Positions 11,638 through 23,449 of a stretch of 64,000 nt of DNA are shown here, in pieces. Origin of the DNA: Paraescarpia echinospica (lineage: Eukaryota; Annelida; Polychaeta; Sabellida; Siboglinidae); the NCBI GenBank assembly GCA_020002185.1, contig JAHLWY010000246.1, positions 62,001-126,000 on the forward strand, given 5' to 3'. A program made the translations under genes and the position numbers. Position 1 is the stretch's first letter. Every line of letters begins with the position of its first letter. The notes beneath the pieces were generated by a model. It saw nothing but the letters and a program-made list of their open reading frames with translations. It did not search any database and was not told where the DNA came from.

Positions 11638-13320
11638 TAAATTTCATCTTCATCAGAAGTCAAGTCCATCGAAGGCGTCTGACTTGGCTCTATTGCGCTA
11701 GCATTCCCTGCAGCTGCCTTCTGAAACAGGATCACAAAGTTTCCATAGATTAGAGGGAGTTAATTAATACTCATTTTCAAAAATGTTCAACTTTAGTAGC
11801 TCAAAAACATTAATAATTGATTATCTCTGTTAGGGGCTGTTCAGAATTTCTGAGAGGGGTAATACTTGTTTACAAGGGGTATTAACTTTTGACAAAAATT
11901 CAAGGGGGTAATAATTAACTTTTGATGGGTTCTCCATATCAAATCTCCCACCCCATCCCCAAATCAGAAATTCTGGAACAGCCCCTAATGCTGTAATATT
12001 ATTAATGCACCTGTCCAATGTGACGCCCCAGGGAGCACCACAAGCATAGGTGTGTTCTGATAAATCACACGTGGTAATTTTGGGGTTGTACTTTCCGACA
12101 CATAATGTGACCTTTAAATTTGACTATGTAAAATCAAAGACAGTGGGGATATTTATACTAAGGGGGCCATCATTATTTCCGGAAGGGGGAGATGAAAGAA
12201 ATCATGCAACCTCTGATGGGTGGAAGGGTGTGATAACAATCAACTTGTCGGTAGTGGATAAAAATCAACTTGTTATTAGTGGTCAAAAACAGCATTATAT
12301 ACCATAAATGAGACAATTTTTAATAAAATGTTTGGCGCTACACACCATCTTTCTCAGCTTAACAAAGCATTCATACTTCCACAACCATTAAATCAACATG
12401 TATACAAAATTTATAAGTTTAAGTATATTTTCTGATCCTATTAACTAATAAATACGTCAATAGTAGTTTTATAAATCCAAATATCAATGCTATTAAAACA
12501 GTGATTTGGTCATTATGATGCAAATCAGTAAATCAAGCTCGCATGTCTGACAGGACGGGGGGTGCGGTGTGTAAAAGATATTGTGTGTGTTCAATGGGGG
12601 GGTGAAAGATACCCGGGGCATCCGATGGGGGAGGGGGGTGTTAAATTCACATTATCTTATTTCCCTAAATCGTTGCCCCCCATTCCGTAAATAATGATGA
12701 TGACCCCATGAATGGAGGTGTTTTCTAAAGTGTCACACCTTAAAACATGCTTTTCACCATGTAACATACACCAACACTTGTGTTTGTATCTAAGTTTCTC
12801 TCACCTTGTTCTTTCCTCCCACTTTGTTGGGTGCGTGCTTTAACGTCTCCCCAATCTCCAACTCTACATCCCCAATCTTCGCCCTGGGATGGTTCTTCAG
12901 ACATGCCCCTAAAATAAAAGATAACAAATTTTTTTTTAATATATGAAATATTGTAGGGTAGTCTACATAATAGATGCATATAATTTGTTATAAAATAGTC
13001 TAATCTACAAACTTATTCAAATCCTGTCCTAAGATTTATATCTTAGGACCTCACCATCCCCTGCTTTAAAGTTGAGAAACATTTGCTCCAATGCCAAAAC
13101 ATATTTATATTGAATTTTTTCAGCTGCTGAGTATTTCCCCGATTTATGTTGCTGTATAATACTTACTAATCACAAGATTAGACATATCAGCAAACTTCTT
13201 CTTGCCCTTCCTCCCCTTAAGGGAATAGAGGGACCAAAGTGAGTTTGTCCCCACCTTCCTTAGCATAGTCCGAACACTGGTCCCCAAGTTTACTGCTCCC
13301 AGGGATGTGAGGTAGGCAAG
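11638..13320 (-). pseudogene. T0-encoded DUF4806-type protein, 3' exons only
   Basis: Three minus-strand exons with good splice sites can be read. 13167-13320 follows a TTCTTCCTCAG acceptor, encodes the segment with LGAVNLGTSVR and LKGRKGKKKF, which fits the DUF4806 core, and ends at a GTAAGT donor. 12805-12908 (acceptor TTTTATTTTAG, donor GTGAGA) encodes a basic linker. 11638-11721 (acceptor TTTCAG) encodes an acidic tail ending in TSDEDEI and a stop, followed by a poly(A) signal. DUF4806 proteins are often found as accessory genes of animal transposons; their function is unknown. The upstream coding part is missing, so this copy is a remnant. Confidence 0.6.
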
Positions 13321-13399
13321 CTGAGGAAGAACAAATGTAAATATACTGGTAAATGTAACTGTCAGCAATCTTTGTAATGTTTTTTCAAAGATTCAATGA

Positions 13400-14900
13400 A
13401 ATATTTAAAGAAAACAATCTAGCCAAGTTTAATATTCAAATATAAAAATGTGTAAATCATGCAGATGTTTGTTTAATATGTAATACTACCAGTATTTGTA
13501 ATTCTGTTTTGATGATGATGCTTTATATATGTAACTATTTTTATATATTTTATTTAGTAGGTGGCACTAGACCGAGCTAACCCTTTTGGGTTCCTATAAA
13601 TATAATATACAGTAATAGTATTTTCTTCACAAAAATTGGAACATTCAATCAAATTTAGGGGACGCAAATAAAGGCAAAGATGATTGTGAACGATCAAATG
13701 CCAAACCCGAAACAACTGAGAGTGACACCGGGCAGACCACTATTAATTAATAGAAGATTTCACAGATTATAATTATATAAAAATTATGTGTATAACAATG
13801 TAATTATGGGCGCGCCTAATTATGTTCTGATAAATTAATTATTGGCAACAAATATAAATATTGTTGGTCGAGGTACAGTAGATCGAGACTGTCTAGTGCA
13901 TGAAAACGCTCCATCATCCATGTCCCCATGTCCATGACGCGTAAACAATGTTACGATGCTAGCCGGGATTTGGCAGTAAATAATCGAAATGTGTGCTTAC
14001 GGAAACATGCCAAAATTACTATATTTCATATGTACCAAATATTCATAATTTAATTTCTAAAGATGTACCTTGTCTTGTGGATAGTTAGTTGCGCGCGTAA
14101 CTGTAAAAATTAGCTGAGTGTTCAAATATGGACGACGTAGACTGGCAGTAAAAAAAAAAAAAAAATATTGTATTAATAATAATATTTACAATTTTTATGC
14201 TTTTATATAAATTCAACATGCCTAGTTTACAATAAAATTTATTATATATTGTGGAGCTCTGTTTGTAAATGTAAGAACACAAGTAGAACGAATTTTAGTT
14301 TCGTTTAGATTACACTTCCCGCGCGGTGCGTTACTGCGCGGGAAACATTATCTTGCTTGTGAAACTTGATGCACGTAATAGATGTAAGGAACATCACATG
14401 TTAGTGCTCCGGTCTCCCTCGATCCGAGGACTGATAAATCACCTCCCGCTAACGGGATCGCCTCATGCGCGGTTGGCATCAAGCGGGCTATTATCGGCAA
14501 ACGTCCGGCGCATTCCTCCGCCTGCCAGCCGCTCAGATCCGCCCGCGGGCCGAGGGTGGCGTGCTGACTGCGGTGGGAGGGGGTGTTAAACATAAATTTT
14601 TGAACCAGAGGGGTTTAAATTTCAAGGAGGGGTCAAACTTGTTTGGACCAGTCTTTGTGCGGTCAGAATTTATTTTAAAAGCATTTTGCAAAGTACTTTA
14701 TAACTGAAACATTAAAAAAGTGTTTAAAACGTTTTTGCAACGTTATAATTGATATTTAAAAAAAAAAAATTAAATGTTTTTGCAACATTGTACGTAAATA
14801 TGTTTATATTAATGAGGAAGATGGGCCATAAAAAAATGTTGCATGAAATTAACTATTTATTTTTTGATTTTTCATTTAACTAGTGTATTTTTAAAAAATT
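13400..14900. other. T0 interior without gene; GC-rich island at 14,310-14,590
   Basis: AT-rich sequence with an A-run near 14,150. It is interrupted by a GC-rich block at 14,310-14,590 that stands out from its surroundings and has open frames on both strands but no recognisable protein. Confidence 0.45.
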
Positions 14901-15187
14901 ACCAAGTTTAAACGTTTTAAAAACGTTTTCCCTTAGACGTTTTTGAAGAACATTCCCACAACATATGGATAACGTTTCATCACAACGTTTAGAAAACGTT
15001 GGACTGAAACGTTTTAATAAAACGTTTTTAAAACGTTTTTGCAACGTTATACAGAACTATTCTGATAAATGTGGAAGATGGACCATAACAAAAACGTTGC
15101 CACAACGTTGCCACAACGTTATTTCTGACATAACCTTAATACGACATTCCAGCAACGTTGTGAAAACGTTATGTGTTAGCTGGGTAG
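14900..15187. repeat. T0 right subterminal array
   Basis: A dozen or so AACGTT palindromes in runs such as AAAACGTTTTTGCAACGTT and GCCACAACGTT, ending in the inverted terminus GTTAGCTGGGTAG. Confidence 0.85.
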
Positions 15188-16365
15188 ATGCTTCGCGCTT
15201 GATTTGACTGAATCAATATGTTACACATTGTGCACAATACTCTTACCTGAAAGACGACTCTGTAAAAGAGGTATGTCTGTTCTCTGAACTGTTTACCATT
15301 GTGTGCAATGAACCCCAGGATCGTCAGGGAATATAAAGAGGTTGAAGCGTATTTCAGTGTTTTCCTCTTCCATAAAAATATGGGGAACACTGCATAATTA
15401 TCACGGGACTACATTTCATCGTGAGTTGCAATTAAGATAAACAAAATCATGTTCTTGAAAGGGAGAGAATCGCTACAAACCAAGAGGTCAGGTTTATTAT
15501 CAAGCTGGACTTTATTGCACATCTTTTAGGAAGTCAAATCAGGTGAACTTCTGACAATGGAATATGGTTACTAACAGTCTCACAGCTCAAGACAAGGTTG
15601 CGAGCTCCTTCGCAAATCCAGTTTTACCAAAATGAAGTTCAAGCTAATGATGTCGCCATGCTCTCAAAATTGTCAACGCCACATGAAAAGAACGAAGACC
15701 ACTGTTCGGTTGCTGGTGATATAATGCTACACATACTTTACAAGGATGAAGCCATTCAATTGATATTTCCTAGGTCTGGAACGCTGTGAGAAAAGAATGC
15801 ATGCATAGTGATAATTTTTCAGTGGACGAAAGACGCATTTATTGACTTGCGAGAGATAGTATGCTGAAAGAAGACTTTCAGGATTCAAACCTGGTGACTT
15901 TCTGACAAAAAGCTGGTGGTGAATACCCATTTCGATCTGACTGACCTCTAATAGTCCTCATATCAATATATTGTGGATGACGTACATTTCTACAAGGATC
16001 TACATTAAAACCAACACATGAAATATGTTGGATCTTACTGATGACCTGCAATGAGTTCTAGCTGTGACAAAGTCTCGCATTTCAAAGCTTATCGAGAAGA
16101 TGCAACTTCAACCATACACATATACTTTAATAATCTCTAACGCATTGTTTGTAATACGTTTGGTCTTAATTACAGGTAAGGGAGCCAAAGTATAGCTAGT
16201 GGTATATATATATGTTACAAATAAATATGCCAATTATGCGGATACATTTTCTTTAAAAAATCCTTTTTTTCGAATTGGTGTTTAAAAATGTAGGGGTAAT
16301 TACGGTCTTTTTGGCTCACACGAGGGGTAACAGTCCCAAAGAGGTTAAATACTGCTGTTATACGG

Positions 16366-17437
16366 CGACAGTTTCCATAATGCCGTAATCTGCGATCAAA
16401 TTCAGTATCTGTAATGGTAGGCAATACTGCATATTGCAAAATCACGTTAAATTGCAAACTGGTCTTATAATAGTCCACCGAACCGTATGCCATAACATGT
16501 GTGAACAAGTCTTACTATGATCAGGTTATTGAAGGAACACATGTCGACATGCAACTTCGTGCTAAATAAAATGCTGCTTGATTAGTGGGCGTTTATTCGC
16601 GTCATGATTAATATGGCACCCTTGAGGAAATCAGAGGTCTCGCGGGAATCTTCCACTTTGAAATCAAATTCTGAGTAATCTGAAAATGTTGATTGTAGTT
16701 GCAAATGTGGTGATGTTTTAATAACTCTTTTAGATGTATACCTCTGGCACTGTAACAATTTCTGTGTCACGGATCGTTTTGTCTAGGGGTAGTTTGACAA
16801 TTCCTATCGTTGCAGATATATAAATAAAATACGACAAACAACCTGATTAAGTTTAACACAATTTAACCACTATGACTCATACTCGTACTATACAGTTAAT
16901 AGATCGAGTGGCCAAACATATAAATGTTGATTGAACGTAGCTCTGTGGTCATATTTTTAAAATTTTCAATCGTTTTGTTGTCGTAAGAACGTTCGTTGAA
17001 TTTCAGTGGATTCGATGTGTTTGTAGATTGGTAGGTGTTTCATATTCTTGCGAGACGCACACCGGGATGACGACGTCGAGGCTCAAGCTGACTTCGTTCA
17101 TCTCATGACGACTGTCATACAACTAAATTTAACTAACTAAATTTCCTTTTGGACATATTCAACTCTCGGCGATCTTTTACTTTCTGCCCTAACCACCACC
17201 AACAGCCGCCCAACTTCTCCCCTCATATCTTACATACATATACACACACTACTTTACAAAAACAATTCTCTTACCTTCCCATAACTCTCAAAATTCACAC
17301 ACAAAACTCAAGTAAAACTCGACTTCTACGGCGGCGACTATCCGTTGCTCCGCGATTATTGTGTCGAGCTTCACAGAAATTCAGTACAGTGGCGCTATCA
17401 TTACGGTTTGCACAGTGCCATTTATATAATATAGAGA
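16366..17437. other. No gene; repeat X at 17,290-17,420
   Basis: Unique-looking sequence between the hAT and P element A. The last 130 bp (17,290-17,420, with GGCGACTATCCGTTGCTCCG) reappears inverted at 37,620-37,745, next to P element B. Confidence 0.55.
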
Positions 17438-18439
17438 GAGTTTGGCCAACTGAAAACTTAGGCGCCATTTTCGGTCCAGTTGCAGACAGTGATTCAGTGC
17501 AAAGCTGATAACGTTACATATACACTTTATTTATAATTATTACTACACACATGTCTATGCATGTATGGATGACTGATTAATATTAGTTATGCTACTTTTA
17601 TGAAATGTTTTCATACCTATTCTCTATTATAGCAGTTTAATGAGTATTTATTTATGTAATGGTGTGGTGGGAGCATAAATCGTGCATCCTAATATTTTAG
17701 GTCGTTTAAACAATAAATCTGATCACACAAAAAGCTAAGAGGGTCGGGAATGGCGAGATTTCAGGGACACAGTTTTTGACCTGGTACCAATTTTTCAGTC
17801 GTGAGTATAACTATTAATTTGTATACCCATAATGCATAAAATTGTGTATTATATATATATATACATGTATATACATACACATATTAAAAGGGTCTACATG
17901 TCATACATTAACATTAGAAGTAAAGATATTTCTTAACAATATATATAGTATATGTTTAAATATTTTAAGGATATTTTGTGCATCACTTTAAAGGGGTGGA
18001 GAGTTGATGTATCAGCCTTGCAGCTTGTTAATGGGATGATGTGTCTTTGTGAACATTACATAGATTGAGAAAGTTTGCTCCTCTGTTAAACGAATATGAA
18101 CCTAAGACATTGTTATGGTATTGGCTATTATTATACAGACCAATAGGCAACATATTAATATTTAGTAGTAGCACTCAGCATGACTGTGTCTCTGTGGGGC
18201 CTTATTTAAATATACAGTGCGCTTCAGATAACTCGAACTGTCATTTTAGTTGACTTTTGCTTATGTCGATCTTTCTCTTCAGTCCCAGTCATATAAGGCG
18301 ATAAAACGTAGATCTTAATTAGTTTAGTTTCTTTTAACTAGAAGTATTGCCCCGGGTCTCTGGAAGTTCAACGTATCCATAATGCACTGTAGTATGTACA
18401 TATTTAACACATATTGGCAAAAACGAATACCTTTATTCT

Positions 18440-19200
18440 CAACGCTACACATACACATCTTCACATGTAATTGACTTACAAAGTAACACGTTTAACAAGG
18501 TGAACTGTTGGCATTTAGCAATGTGTCTGAACTCCATAATGCCAACACGAATCTTACAAATCTTACTGCCAAGTTCATTACCAGATTTATGCAGTGTATT
18601 GGCATTTTTGTAATTCTTAACATCTTGGAGAATACAATGCGTACAATAGGTAATATAGTAACTTGAATATTTCAGAGACTTGATTGCAATGTTAAACCTG
18701 ACCTCTCAGTCAATTCAACCACTCAACAACTTCACATGTGATTGTAAAGTAACACTTTTGACAAGGTAACATGTTGGCAGTTAGCATGATGCCCACAATA
18801 CCATAATAACAAAATGAATCTTACAGTGCAAACAGGTGCAACATGTCACATTTTTATTTAATGCCATGTTCACTACCAGATTTATGCAGTGAATTTGAAT
18901 TCTTTCTTGTTATAACGTCTTGGAAAATACAAAGCGTACCATGGGTAATTTAGTACCATGAAGATTCCAGAAACTTGTCTGCAACATTACACGTGACCTC
19001 TCAGTCAATTCAACCTTGCATAACTTCACATGTAACTGACTTACAAAGTTAACACATTTAACAAGGTGAAATGTTGGCATTTAGCACGGTGCCAACTACT
19101 ACAACTATAACAACTACAAATGAACTTTACAGTGCAAATAGATGCAACGTGTCACATTTCTATTTAATATGTTTCACTATCTGTCTCATTGCCATACTCT
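18440..19200 (-). repeat. P element A 3' tandem repeats
   Basis: Three imperfect copies of a unit of about 280-300 bp. Each has CACATGTAAYTGACTTACAAAG, a TTTGCATTCTTTCTTG-like segment (clear in the inner copy) and TGGCATTTAGCA. They lie downstream of the transposase stop at 19,160. The same family lies at 52.8-54.0 kb in copy B. Confidence 0.7.
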
Positions 19201-21680
19201 TACTGCCAAGTTCACTACTACATGTATGCACTGAATTTGCATTCTTTCTTGCAAGTCGTAACGTCTTTGAAAATAGATGGAGCCGAACAACAGTATATCG
19301 CCCAATCAGTTTATGTTTGATAGTATGACAAAGTGTAAGTTGGACTTCCGTAGTTGCTAATTCAAAAACCTTCACCAAGAATGCCTTTGCATTTCTTTGC
19401 AACATAAGAAGTTTTTCATCCTGTTGACGAAACATCATTTCACATGCCAACAAGACCGGAAGTCCTTGTTTTGTTGGATGGGTAAGGCTACCATCCTTAT
19501 ACTGTTTAAACTGAGTTAGTTTGGCAGCATCAAGAGATGTAACAGAGGAACTAACAACACTTGAGATGCAATTGTCACAAACTACTTTGTCATGCTTCTT
19601 CCAGCTAGGTAGTACAAGCTGTTCTCTTCTGCATTACCAAGTTCCTTCACAGATTTCGATTCAGAAAAGATCATTGGTTGTAACTGTAAATCTGACTCTG
19701 CTAGCTTAGGTGGAACCTGCTGCTGATCAAGAAAGTCTGCCACTAACTCTCCTTCCTCATTTTCATAATTTCCCGTAGTAAATGTTTAAAGGAACTGGGC
19801 AACAGTCAATATTTTCAATGCGTATTTGAATTCGACTGGAGAGGGAACAGGGTTTTTCAGGCGTACACAGCTGAACAGACTTTCTAGACAATCTTGGGTA
19901 AATCTAGCTGTTAACAGACAACTTTGGCCCTTGTCAAGTAACTCATTCTGAATGTCGATGATAGACTGTGTTGATAGAATAACACCTGTTTGAATAGGTT
20001 TCCACATACTACCAATTTTTATTCCAGTGAAAACTTGGATGACAGATTTGAGAAATGATATAGCACTGGCATGCTCCGAGGGATTAATTTTGCTTAGAGC
20101 CATTGTAGGGTGTCGACTACACATAAGGTCGAACCATTTATTGACCAGTTCGATGAACCAGGCAGTTACAAGGTCAGCTGACTTTGTACCTGCATGGTTC
20201 GATTCTACTACAAAATTAATTCCTGCTGACACCGAATTACTAAATCTATATTAAGGGCGACACTTTCCTTCTATCAAAGTGGGAAGGGTTGAGAGCAGCA
20301 CTAGTTAGTTTGGGGGCAATCTTCAGCTGCTGATCTTCCTGACTTTGTGCTCAAGCCTTAACACCTCTGAGCTGCACAAGTTGTTGCTTTCAACAACACA
20401 GTCAGGAAGTGTGATAGTCTGACCACTGACAAGGGCTGCTTTCAAGTTTTTGATGACATGCGGGAAATAAGAAATAAAGTACAACTCCCTGGATGGATCA
20501 CTCGGATGTTGTACCTTATTAACTGTTCGATTATGTTTACTGCATATAAAACCAAAACTCTTCCACGTGCTTCTGTTTGCAGAACCCATGTCACTAGTCA
20601 CAGCAACTACATGTAATCCTATAGCTGCTGCATGCTTGATGATATCTATGACCATAGCTTTAAGAGCAGTCTCATTGATAGAGTTCCCAGTATAATGATA
20701 GCAAACAATTTGTTTCCACCGAGTTGTTACACCACCTAGCATAAAAACGAAACCATGAGTAGCATTGCCGATATGACCTGGAAGGGTAATGTCACATAGT
20801 AATGTACCACTACTTTGGTAAAATTCGACATTGGAGGTAATTGCCATTTCATCTTAGATAAAACAACACTCGCATTCTTGCGATTTCCATTGTTGTACTT
20901 TCATATGTAATAAACTAAACACCTCATCTAGAACACCGGATTCAAACACAAAACCCCGCATTTTTCTACGTAACGTGCGCAATGACGGCGGGGGGAACTG
21001 TTGCTCTAACAACTGTTCATATCCAGTTGACCCACATGCAAAACGCAACTGCAAAGCTTTCTTTATAATATTAGCACTCCATTTGCTACCTCGCATGCTT
21101 TTTCTACCTAGTGCACGTAGCTGGTCAACAGTAAATAATTTACGTAAGGAAACCATGCACTTTGCCTGATTCTTAATCAGTTCCCTTTTCTCGCGTTTCA
21201 CACGCTACATATGTTTTGGCAACAATGTCACCCTTATCTGCATGGCGCGCAGTTTCCTTTTTGCTTCTTTCAGCTGATGGCTTCTTTCAGATGGTGGCGA
21301 TATGTCATCAGGGCATGTCTCGCTGCTAGTGAGTTTTGGACTGTCATTAGTAGTGCTACTTGTGTCACCTACAATATAATAAAATGTTACGCAATACCAG
21401 TAGTGATTGTTAATTATCTCTGAAAAAGGTACTGATTGAAACATGATCCGAATAGACTTGATTCTATATCACATCAAAGAATTGTTAACAAATTAATAGT
21501 TCCCACAACCATTCATATGAATGAATCAGTAGTCTGTATTCCAAGTAATGTTTGAGAAAAGGCTTTTGACTATGCGCGGTAGGAACAACATGCTGTAGTC
21601 TTTGTTGTTGTGCTATATTTCAGGGTCAATTATCTCCACGAATAATGGAAATTATGTAGTAGCTCAGAAGAAATTGAGGC

Positions 21681-21684
<4 letters not shown>

Positions 21685-21731
<47 letters not shown>

Positions 21732-21740
21732 GCACGTGCG
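21685..21740. repeat. GT microsatellite
   Basis: A long GT run in an intron of the P-element gene; the adjacent open frame is low complexity. Confidence 0.95.
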
Positions 21741-23002
21741 TGTCTGTGTCTAACATGAATGGCAAACGTTTCAGTGGTGCAAAAATACACACTAGATTAC
21801 TACTTAAACGTATGGTTTCATAACATATCATAACGGAGAATTTGATTTTTTTGGCAATGCCCTTTTGTCAGTTTTTTTGTGACAAGCATGAGCAGGACTT
21901 ATTAGCACAACTGACAATGTATTCTCAGCAACCATTTACTTTCACTTTCGTCATCCACCTTTGACGGAGTTGTCTGAGGACCTGCAAACTATGGATGATC
22001 TGACGAAGACAGACAGTGAGATTGGGTGGCAGCAGCAGCAGCAGGATGATATATGGGGAGTTTGCGCCTCTTTGTTGCTGGTTGATGACTGAAGAATGTT
22101 GGCACTGCGTTTGGCTTCAGTTTGCGTTTTCCATCAACACGATGTGTTTCAAATTGGTCCTGTTCAAAATGAGTCTGAAATTAAATAAATGTATGCGATT
22201 ATTTGTAATAATCATGCCAAGAAAGTGCTTTGATGTTTACACATTTATTGCATTTGGCTTTGCAAAAAAAAGATGTTTTCTAAACATGTAATATAATGTA
22301 TAGCAATGATTTGCAGTGGTGGTCAATCATCATAAATATCTCATTCAAAACAACTCAGCTACTTTTAGTAAATCACTTAAATTTATCAATCGATTACATA
22401 ATAGTTAATTAATCTGCAAGTTTATCTCCTATGCAATAATTTCTTCCAAATTTAGCTAAAATTGCATATTTATATAACCATAACAAAAATGGCTACAACC
22501 TGCAAAAGCATAGACATAGCCTATTCAAGCTATAATTATAATAATACCATTACGGGATCAGGGTATTTAGGCATTTTAGCCATCTGTCTGTTTCATGTCT
22601 ATCAACGTATACATACACATTGACTGACTAGAATACAGTAAACGCTTAAATAAATGCTGAATAGTTAAAAGGAACTGGTAAACACCGACATTAACATGAG
22701 TGATAGTATGAGTATGACTGGCATGCTTAACCTTGGACAGGTAGTTAAACCCGCCAATTTCCCTGTATGCTAAAAGTCGCAGCATTAACAAAATATATTC
22801 CTGGATCTCGCGCTAGCCTCCAGTGTTTACCATTGCCATTGAATCAAATAGCGAAGCCGAAAAACAACTTGTTTTTTTACCAAACTCATCTATCCATAAT
22901 CAGGTTGGTAAAAAACAGGGCACAGGCCTATAGCATAACTGCTTAATAATACAACATGGAAAATGTTCATCATAAGTGGCATAAATATTTAAAAAAAAAC
23001 CT

Positions 23003-23445
23003 CCCAGCTAACATAACAGTACTGGGCCAATACTGGGCCAATACCTACCGCCGGTTGATGTGGTACTGGCCCGATAACCTAATCCAGCACTAGCCCAATA
23101 CATGCTCTGCACAGAGGCTGTTAACTGGGCCAATACTGGCATGTTGTATTGGCCCAATGTTGGCCCAGTAATGGTCCAGCATTTGCCCAGTACTGCTACA
23201 CTGCATTGGCCCAGTACTGGCCCAGTAATGGCAGGCGGTACTGGCACAATACTGGCCCAGTACTGGCTTGCTGAACTGACCCAATGCAGAAGCAGTAAAG
23301 GTCCAGCATTGACCCTGGCATCAGTACATTGGCACGTTAATGAGCCATTACTAGCATCATATGCTGGCATAATATTGGAACACTAATGGCCCAGTACACT
23401 ATTGGTACTGGTATGCTGGACTGGTCAAATATAGAAATATTTGTG
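23003..23445. repeat. T1 left subterminal array
   Basis: About 440 bp made of ACTGGGCCAGT, ATTGGCCCAGT and related 11-12-mers in both orientations, spaced by short unique words. Nearly the same array follows the LINE at 9.14-9.51 kb. Open frames over it are repeat artefacts. Confidence 0.9.
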
Positions 23446-23449
23446 GCCT

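Larger units (their letters stand above)
11191..15187 (-). mobile_element. DNA transposon T0 with AACGTT palindromic arrays
   Basis: The two ends are inverted copies of CTACCCAGCTAACA followed by clustered AACGTT units. The left array continues into a roughly 22-bp tandem repeat with CATTCCCACAACCTTC (11,330-11,545). The right array spans about 14,900-15,187. Inside are minus-strand exons of a DUF4806-type gene but no transposase. The termini resemble those of T1 (CCCAGC then AACAT), so T0 and T1 look like relatives. The superfamily is not assigned. Confidence 0.7.
10849..16357. mobile_element. hAT-like DNA transposon remnant with 8-bp duplication
   Basis: The ends are CAGCGGTATTTAACCT (10849-10864) and its near-complement (16342-16357), of the CAGNGG...AACCT type seen in hAT elements. 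The flanking 8-mers are TTATAAGG (10841-10848) and TTATACGG (16358-16365), seven of eight identical, as expected for hAT. No intact transposase remains. 15,430-15,790 has diverged open stretches that might derive from one, but I could not recognise motifs. Transposon T0 (11,191-15,187) occupies most of the interior. Confidence 0.75.
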
